Source of the DNA: Gemmatimonadota bacterium
GTDB taxonomy: Bacteria; Gemmatimonadota; Gemmatimonadetes; Gemmatimonadales; GWC2-71-9
DNA: 10,211 nucleotides
Assembly: GCA_003220855.1 (NCBI GenBank)
Contig: QHTP01000079.1
Location: 1-10,211 of the forward strand
Reading direction: 5' to 3'
Position numbers and translations under genes: made by a program. Positions 6,098 through 10,211 of this stretch are shown in pieces. Each line of letters opens with the position of its first letter. Position 1 is the first letter of the stretch. Under the pieces are notes generated by a model. That model was not told the DNA's origin and searched no databases. It saw only the letters and a program-made list of their open reading frames with translations.

Positions 6098-7464
6098 ATG
6101 CGACGAGTCACCTTGCGCACGTTCGTCGCGCTGATCGCTCTCACCGGGGCGTGTGCCGTGGGACCCGGATATCGTCGATCCGCCGTGGGCATGCCGGACG
6201 GCTGGCGGCGGCCAGCGACGTCCGAAGATTCGCTCCGGTCATTCTACGACTCGCTGCGCACCGCCCGCGACACGCTACTTCCGCCCGGCAGGGATACGGT
6301 TCGCGCCGCGTTCACCTACAGCCCGACGCCTGGTCGAGCGGCCGGCGATTCGGCCCCGGCGTTCCAGTGGCCCGACCTGATCCAGGACCCGGTGCCCAGA
6401 CGGTGTTCGGCACGTTTGGGTCGTTCACCTACAACGTGTACCGGGCGACGGCGGACTTGAGCTGGGAGCTCGACGTCTGGGGACGGCTGCGCCGCTCCAT
6501 GCAAGCCGCGAGCGGCGAGCTGGGCGCGCGCGAGGAAGACCGGCGCGCGTTGCAGCTCTCCGTCATCGCCGACGTAGCCGCGGCTTACGTCGACCTGCGT
6601 GCTGCGGATCTGAACCTCGCGATCTCGCGCCGCACGCTCGACTCGCGGCGCCAGACGCTCGAGCTCGCCCGCCAGCGGCTCGAGCGGGGGCTGATCTCGG
6701 AGCTCGACGTGCGGCAGTTCGAAGCGGAGGTCGCGACCCCGGCCGCGAGCGTCGCCGATTTCGAGCGTCAGGTCGCCCAGCAGGAGAACGCGCTGAGCGT
6801 GCTGGTCGGCCACAACCCCGGCGTCATCGTGCGCGGCCGTCCGCTCACCGAGCTGGTGGGGCGCATCTCCGTGCCCGCGGGCATTCCCTCGGCGCTGCTC
6901 GAGCGGCGACCGGACGTCCGCAGCGCGGAGGCCACCCTGCGAGCCGCGACCGCCCGCGTGGGCGTGGCCGAGGCGGGTCGGCTACCGACGTTCTTGATCA
7001 CGGGTCAGTACGGCACCCAGAGCACCGAGTTCTCGAACTGGTTCGGGTCGGGAACGAACATCTGGCAGGCGTTCGCGGGGGTGTCGATCCCACTCTTCAC
7101 CGAAGGCCGGCCGGGGGGCGAGCAGGTGAACATCGCGCGGGCGCGCGCGGCACAGGCACGTTCCCACTACGAGCAGACGGTGCTGGTCGCGCTGCGTGAG
7201 GTGGAAGACGCGCTCGTGGGACTGCGCACCGCGCAGGATCGGACCGCCGCGCAGGAGCGCCAGGTGATCGCGCTGCGCCGCGCGCTCCAGCTCGCCGACC
7301 TGCGGTATCAGAACGGCGTCTCGAGCTATCTCGACGTGCTCGACGCGCAGCGCGGCCTGTTCGCCGCGGAGCTCGGACTCACCCAGGCTCAGCGCGACCA
7401 GCTCATCGCCGGGGTGCAGTTGTACCAGGCCGCAGGCGCCGGTTGGCCCGGCGCCGAGGATTGA
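6098..7464 (+). pseudogene. RND outer-membrane factor (NodT/OprM-type, TolC superfamily) with internal deletion and frame change
   Basis: This is the outer-membrane channel of the pump, starting at ATG 6098 with GGAGG 9 nt upstream. A lipoprotein signal peptide ends in lipobox LTGAC (Cys19), followed by AVGPGYRR, the usual NodT-family opening. An extra hydrophilic stretch (about 45-90, with RDTLLPPGRDTV and YSPTPGRAAGDSAP) precedes the expected WPDLIQDPV. At about 6395 this frame loses homology and would stop at 6460. Homology resumes in another frame at QTVFGTFGSFTYNVYRATA, then ADLSWELDVWGRLRRS, and runs to 7464 through the two channel repeats (VAAAYVDLRAADL, RLERGLISELDVRQFEAEV, LLERRPDVRSAEATL, GVSIPLFTEGRPGGE, YQNGVSSYLDVLDAQRG). 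Between the two parts the first helical pair (A..L..N.DL..A.AR..EA-type sequence) is missing, roughly 50-70 residues. As written it would not give a full channel. Confidence 0.85.
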
Positions 7465-7468
7465 TTGA

Positions 7469-7496
7469 TTGACCGCGCCGGCGAGCCGGGTATGAT
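7469..7496 (+). promoter_or_regulatory. Sigma70-like promoter TTGACC-N16-TATGAT for the MarR-DoxX pair
   Basis: TTGACC (7469-7474) and TATGAT (7491-7496) each match the sigma70 consensus at five of six bases, with 16-bp spacing. Initiation would fall near 7502-7504, just before the MarR start. The -35 overlaps the end of the outer-membrane-factor gene region, so MarR and DoxX can be transcribed independently of the efflux operon. Confidence 0.55.
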
Positions 7497-7518
7497 TTCG
7501 CGCATGCGCAAAGGTCCC

Positions 7519-7950
7519 ATGAAACGCGCGCGCCGTTCCAGCAGCGCCAGCGCCGTGGTGTCCTCGCTCCTCGAGACGGCCGAGGCGGTGGAGTCCCGGC
7601 TGGAGGCGGCGGTGAGCCCGCTTGGTTTGTCGCTCGCGAAGCTGGGCGTGCTCCACCCCCTGGCGGAGGCGGGCGCACCGTTGCCGCTCTCCGAGCTGGC
7701 CCAGCGCCAGCACTGCGTGCGCTCCAACATCACCCAGTTGATGGACCGGCTCGAGAAGGACGGGCTCGTGCGCCGGCGCCCCGACCCCGACGACCGCCGC
7801 GGCGTGCTCGCCGCGCTCACGCCCGCCGGCGAGCAGGCGTACGCCAAGGGCATGCGGGCGCTCGCCGAGGCACAGCAGGCCATCGTGCGTGCGCTCAGCG
7901 CGGGCGACGCGAAAAGCCTCAAGAGTGCTCTCGACGCCCTCACTTCGTGA
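7519..7950 (+). CDS. MarR-family transcriptional regulator
   Basis: The product has 143 residues from ATG 7519. After a basic N-terminus comes a dimerisation helix (SLLETAEAVESRLEAAVSPLGLS), then a winged helix-turn-helix: LAKLGVLHPLAE and LPLSELAQRQHCVRSNITQL, with a following MDRLEKDGLVRRRPDPDDRR, the MarR hallmark around residues 76-94. A final helix closes the dimer. The only cysteine, Cys66, lies next to the recognition helix. The start is chosen for AAAGG at 7510-7514, 4 nt upstream. ATG 7504 (possibly leaderless, at the predicted transcription start) and TTG 7465 are alternatives. The gene follows the efflux operon and lies 24 bp before a DoxX gene. MarR-DoxX pairs are known in quinone and thiol stress responses (e.g. 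Bacillus CatD-type loci). Which of the two neighbouring units it represses cannot be told here. Confidence 0.88.
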   Translation: MKRARRSSSASAVVSSLLETAEAVESRLEAAVSPLGLSLAKLGVLHPLAEAGAPLPLSELAQRQHCVRSNITQLMDRLEKDGLVRRRPDPDDRRGVLAALTPAGEQAYAKGMRALAEAQQAIVRALSAGDAKSLKSALDALTS

Positions 7951-7974
7951 ACTGACTCGAGAAAGGGGATTCCC

Positions 7975-8379
7975 GTGCGCTACGTCGTCCTCGTGGGCCG
8001 CGTGCTGTACTCCGGCATCTTCTTGATGACCATCCTCGGCCACTTTTCCCAAGGCTACATCGGCTATGCGACCCAACAGGGCGTGCCGGCCGCCGGGCTC
8101 CTCGTCCCGCTCTCCGGGATCATCGCCATCGCGGGCGGCCTCAGCGTGGCGCTCGGCTACAAGGCCAAGATCGGCGCGTGGCTCCTCGTCATCTTCCTGA
8201 TCCCGGTGACGCTCGCGATGCACAACTTTTGGGCCGTGACCGATCCTATGATGCGCGGAATCCAGATCGCGATGTTCATGAAGAACCTGTCCATGCTCGG
8301 CGCGGCGCTGTTGATCACGTACTTCGGCAGCGGGCCGCTGAGCCTGGACGCTAGGCACGCGTCAGCTGGATCAATGTGA
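7975..8379 (+). CDS. DoxX family membrane protein
   Basis: The product has 134 residues starting at GTG 7975, with a strong GAAAGGGG ribosome-binding site at 7961-7968. Four transmembrane helices are visible at about 4-22, 40-60, 65-83 and 98-117. Features typical of DoxX proteins are the opening VGRVLYSGIFLMTILGHF, the helix-2 motif LVPLSGIIAIAGGLSVALGY followed by KAKIGAWLLVIFLIPVT, and a His in AMHNFW followed by a third/fourth-helix MFMKNLSMLGAALL. Family members are linked to thiosulfate:quinone oxidoreductase (archaeal DoxD/A), mycobacterial thiol-redox complexes and catechol/quinone stress (CatD). The biochemical activity of this one is unknown. It is probably cotranscribed with and regulated by the upstream MarR gene. 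Its last 29 bp overlap the 3' end of the convergent metallophosphoesterase gene. Confidence 0.88.
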   Translation: MRYVVLVGRVLYSGIFLMTILGHFSQGYIGYATQQGVPAAGLLVPLSGIIAIAGGLSVALGYKAKIGAWLLVIFLIPVTLAMHNFWAVTDPMMRGIQIAMFMKNLSMLGAALLITYFGSGPLSLDARHASAGSM

Positions 8380-9502
8380 TCTCGGCCGGGGCGCCCAGCC
8401 GCAGCGGCGGTCCCCAGTAGCCGGTCCCGCGACTCACGTACAGCCACATCGCCTCGAGGCGATGCAGCCCGGCGACGAATGGTTGGAACAACCGCACCAG
8501 CAGGTTAAAAGGGAAGTACTGGCCGCCGTGCGTGTGGCCGGAGAGCTGCAGGTCGAAACCGACCACACGCGCCGCGAACGCGCTCTTGGGCTGATGGGCG
8601 AGGAGCACCCGCACGTCGCTTGCGGGCGCGCCGGCTACGGCCGCCGCCGGGTCGGAGGCCGGGCCCGGCCCGCCGCCGGGCGCCGACAGGTCCGTCACGC
8701 CCGCGAGCAACACCCGCCCTGACCCGCGGCGGATCACGCGATGCGCGTTCACCAGCGTGCTGAAGCCGAGCCGCTCGAGCTCGCGCACCCAGCCGGCCGC
8801 GTCCCAGTAGTACTCGTGGTTGCCTGTCACGAAATACTTCCCCAGCGGGGCGGCGAGCGCGGCGAGGGGCGCCACGTCGTCGCGCAGCGCGCGCGGAAAC
8901 CCGTCCGCCACGTCGCCGGTCAGGGCGATCAGATCGGGCTCGAGGCCGTTGGTCGTGTGCACCACACGCTCGACGAAATCGCGTTTCAGCATGGGGCCGA
9001 CGTGCAGGTCGGACAGCTGTGCGATGCGGAGGCCTTCGAGATCCGAAGGAAGCCGCGCGATTGGTACGTCCACTACCCGCACCAGCGCGGGCCGCCGCGC
9101 GCGCCACAGACCCACCACCAGCACGGCGACCGCACCGCCCACGACCGCCAGCCGGAAACCGGCGACGCCCAGCCAGGCCCGCACATGCAGCGCGTCTCCC
9201 GCCAGCACGAACACGATCAGCAGCGACGACAATCCCATGGCCGTGAAACCGGCGACCTCGAGGCCGCGCTTCGCCGGCAGCCGCTCGGTCCGTCCGGCGA
9301 CGAGCGCCACGAACGGGGCGAGGACGAGGAGCAGGATGCCCAGCCAACCGAGCAGGCGCCACCCGAGCGGCAGCGGCGGGGGGGCGAGCAAGCGCTGCCC
9401 CACATACAGGTGCAACAACGTCCACACGGCGGCCACCACGACGATGCCCGGGAGCATCCCCCGGCGCCGGGTCGGGGTCTGGTGCGGCGTCTCGGTCTCC
9501 AT
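8351..9502 (-). CDS. Membrane-anchored calcineurin-like metallophosphoesterase (YkuE/YaeI-like)
   Basis: The product has 383 residues from ATG at 9502. The N-terminal part holds about four hydrophobic helices (about 17-40, 47-70, 82-101, 112-133), with the catalytic domain from about 155 to the end. All metallophosphoesterase motifs are intact: SDLHVG (D165, H167), GDVADG (D197), GNHEYY (N228, H229), AHQP (H303) and GHTHGGQ (H323, H325). These residues ligate a two-metal centre that hydrolyses phosphomonoesters or phosphodiesters. The membrane-anchor layout is that of the YkuE/YaeI group, which includes Chlamydia LpxG, a UDP-2,3-diacylglucosamine hydrolase of lipid A synthesis. The substrate here cannot be assigned. 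No clear ribosome-binding site precedes the ATG. It lies 45 bp downstream of the barrel gene on the same strand, so they may form an operon. Confidence 0.92.
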   Translation of the reverse strand: METETPHQTPTRRRGMLPGIVVVAAVWTLLHLYVGQRLLAPPPLPLGWRLLGWLGILLLVLAPFVALVAGRTERLPAKRGLEVAGFTAMGLSSLLIVFVLAGDALHVRAWLGVAGFRLAVVGGAVAVLVVGLWRARRPALVRVVDVPIARLPSDLEGLRIAQLSDLHVGPMLKRDFVERVVHTTNGLEPDLIALTGDVADGFPRALRDDVAPLAALAAPLGKYFVTGNHEYYWDAAGWVRELERLGFSTLVNAHRVIRRGSGRVLLAGVTDLSAPGGGPGPASDPAAAVAGAPASDVRVLLAHQPKSAFAARVVGFDLQLSGHTHGGQYFPFNLLVRLFQPFVAGLHRLEAMWLYVSRGTGYWGPPLRLGAPAEITLIQLTRA

Positions 9503-9518
9503 GACGGTGGTAACGTCG

Positions 9519-9530
9519 CTCGGGCCCGAG
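9519..9530. promoter_or_regulatory. Perfect 12-bp palindrome CTCGGGCCCGAG in the barrel-metallophosphoesterase gap
   Basis: This self-complementary 12-mer occupies the middle of the 45-bp gap between the two minus-strand genes, 17 bases before the metallophosphoesterase ATG. It may be an operator, an RNA hairpin or chance in GC-rich DNA. No T-run follows on either strand, so it is not an intrinsic terminator. Confidence 0.25.
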
Positions 9531-9547
9531 AGGTTGCAGCGGCGCGG

Positions 9548-10211
9548 TCAGTAGTGAACGCCCTTGCGGACCGCGAAGCCCCAGCGGCTGCCGGTGAACC
9601 CCTTGCCAAAGCGGTAACCGACGGCAAACTCCGCCACATCGCCGCGCACGGAGCGGGTCGGCCCGATGCGTAGCGAGAGGCCGACGTCGCCGCCCAGGCG
9701 GGGCTCCTCCGTCGCATACCACGCACCCCCGTAATCGAAGAACGGCGCCAGGCCGACGCCCATCAGTCCCCAGGCGTCGTCCGCGAGCAGGATGCGATCG
9801 TCCAGCGCGAGCCACGCCATGCGCCAACCCGTGAACTCGTGGACGCCGAACACGCGCGGACCGTTCTGCGTCGTCCAGAGATCGAACTCCTCACCGAACT
9901 TGGGCCGCCGCAGGCGGGACCCCTCGAGATGCAGAAGCAGCGTGTGGCCGCGCACGTTCTGGCTCGCCACCGTCACGGCCCCGGAGATGCGGCCCGAGTC
10001 GGGCACTCCGGCGGTGAAGACTCCGTTGCCGGCGCCGCGCACAACAGCAAAGCCCCCGACCCATGGCGCCGCGACCTGGGCGCCCAGCTCGACGCCGACG
10101 CCCGCTTTACCCGGCGCATACCCCCACGCGCCCGGCGCCGCCCACAGCCCCACGTGCAGCAGCTGCGAGATGTCCACGTCCTCGCGCCGGGCATACGAGT
10201 TGAAGCGCTCG
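9548..10211 (-). CDS. Outer-membrane beta-barrel protein, C-terminal fragment (Omp85/D15-like; N-terminus beyond right edge)
   Basis: The frame is open from the right edge to TGA 9550-9548, giving 220 visible residues. The codons upstream of 10177 read ERFNSYARRED and run straight into VDISQLLHVGLWAAP, so the true start is outside the window and the GTG at 10177 is not a real start. Alternating aromatic/aliphatic strands, many glycines, strand-turn units such as GHTLLLHLEGSRLRR, and LLADDAWGLMGVGLAPFFDY followed by GGAWY resemble the C-terminal barrel of Omp85/D15-type surface antigens, where a late 'GL.PF.DYG' strand is common. It ends GYRFGKGFTGSRWGFAVRKG and a terminal Tyr, consistent with an outer-membrane barrel end. 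The POTRA region, if any, is not visible, so the exact family is uncertain. It precedes the metallophosphoesterase by 45 bp. Confidence 0.7.
   Translation of the reverse strand, partial: ERFNSYARREDVDISQLLHVGLWAAPGAWGYAPGKAGVGVELGAQVAAPWVGGFAVVRGAGNGVFTAGVPDSGRISGAVTVASQNVRGHTLLLHLEGSRLRRPKFGEEFDLWTTQNGPRVFGVHEFTGWRMAWLALDDRILLADDAWGLMGVGLAPFFDYGGAWYATEEPRLGGDVGLSLRIGPTRSVRGDVAEFAVGYRFGKGFTGSRWGFAVRKGVHY

Noticed and set aside
4681..6192. Long open frame on the minus strand (503 codons)
   Set aside because: Antisense shadow of the permease C-terminal half; its end mirrors the inverted repeat rather than a real protein.
6982..8358. Long open frame on the minus strand (458 codons)
   Set aside because: Antisense to the outer-membrane factor, MarR and DoxX genes; His/Arg/Glu-rich shadow composition.
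8505..9827. Second minus-strand frame over the metallophosphoesterase (440 codons)
   Set aside because: Arg-rich off-frame translation; the other frame carries every metallophosphoesterase motif.
1..10211. tRNA, rRNA, CRISPR array, transposase or prophage genes
   Set aside because: No cloverleaf, regularly spaced repeats or mobile-element proteins were recognised; the only long repeat is the 139-bp pair inside the permease gene.

Overview
The window is high-GC bacterial DNA with short gaps between genes. It encodes several envelope proteins: an RND efflux operon, a DUF1207 beta-barrel and an Omp85/D15-like barrel fragment, so the host is Gram-negative. The wording of several proteins (the DUF1207 protein, the barrel fragment, the four-helix protein at 310) resembles Gemmatimonadota. 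That assignment is from memory of family style, not a search.

Layout. Positions 1-138 (minus) hold the start of a MarR-type regulator that runs off the left edge. A 171-bp divergent gap separates it from a small four-helix membrane protein (310-744). A DUF1207 outer-membrane protein follows (804-1634). Then comes a tripartite RND efflux operon: adaptor (1801-2991), inner-membrane permease (2988-6096) and NodT-type outer-membrane factor (6098-7464). A second MarR regulator (7519-7950) and a DoxX membrane protein (7975-8379) follow in the same direction, with their own sigma70-like promoter at 7469-7496. On the minus strand are a membrane-anchored metallophosphoesterase (9502-8351) and, upstream of it, a barrel protein entering from the right edge (10211-9548).

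The efflux operon is damaged in this sequence. In the permease, about 85-90 expected codons (the segment with TM7 and the start of the second porter half) are missing. In their place is a perfect 139-bp inverted copy of the permease's own TM9/TM10 coding region (4651-4789 versus 5611-5749), and the two halves are in different frames. The outer-membrane factor has a second lesion near 6395, where roughly 50-70 codons are missing and the frame changes. The adaptor looks intact. This could be a real recent rearrangement or an assembly/amplification chimera; the sequence alone cannot decide.

The other notable feature is a two-part upstream module present twice: CGGCGGGAACCT, a 10-nt spacer, then ATAGTTCATTACTG. 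It sits before the DUF1207 gene (761-796) and before the efflux operon (1721-1756) with identical spacing. It looks like an ECF-sigma-type promoter and/or a shared operator, which would put the DUF1207 protein and the pump under common control. I saw no tRNA, rRNA, CRISPR array, transposase or convincing intrinsic terminator.
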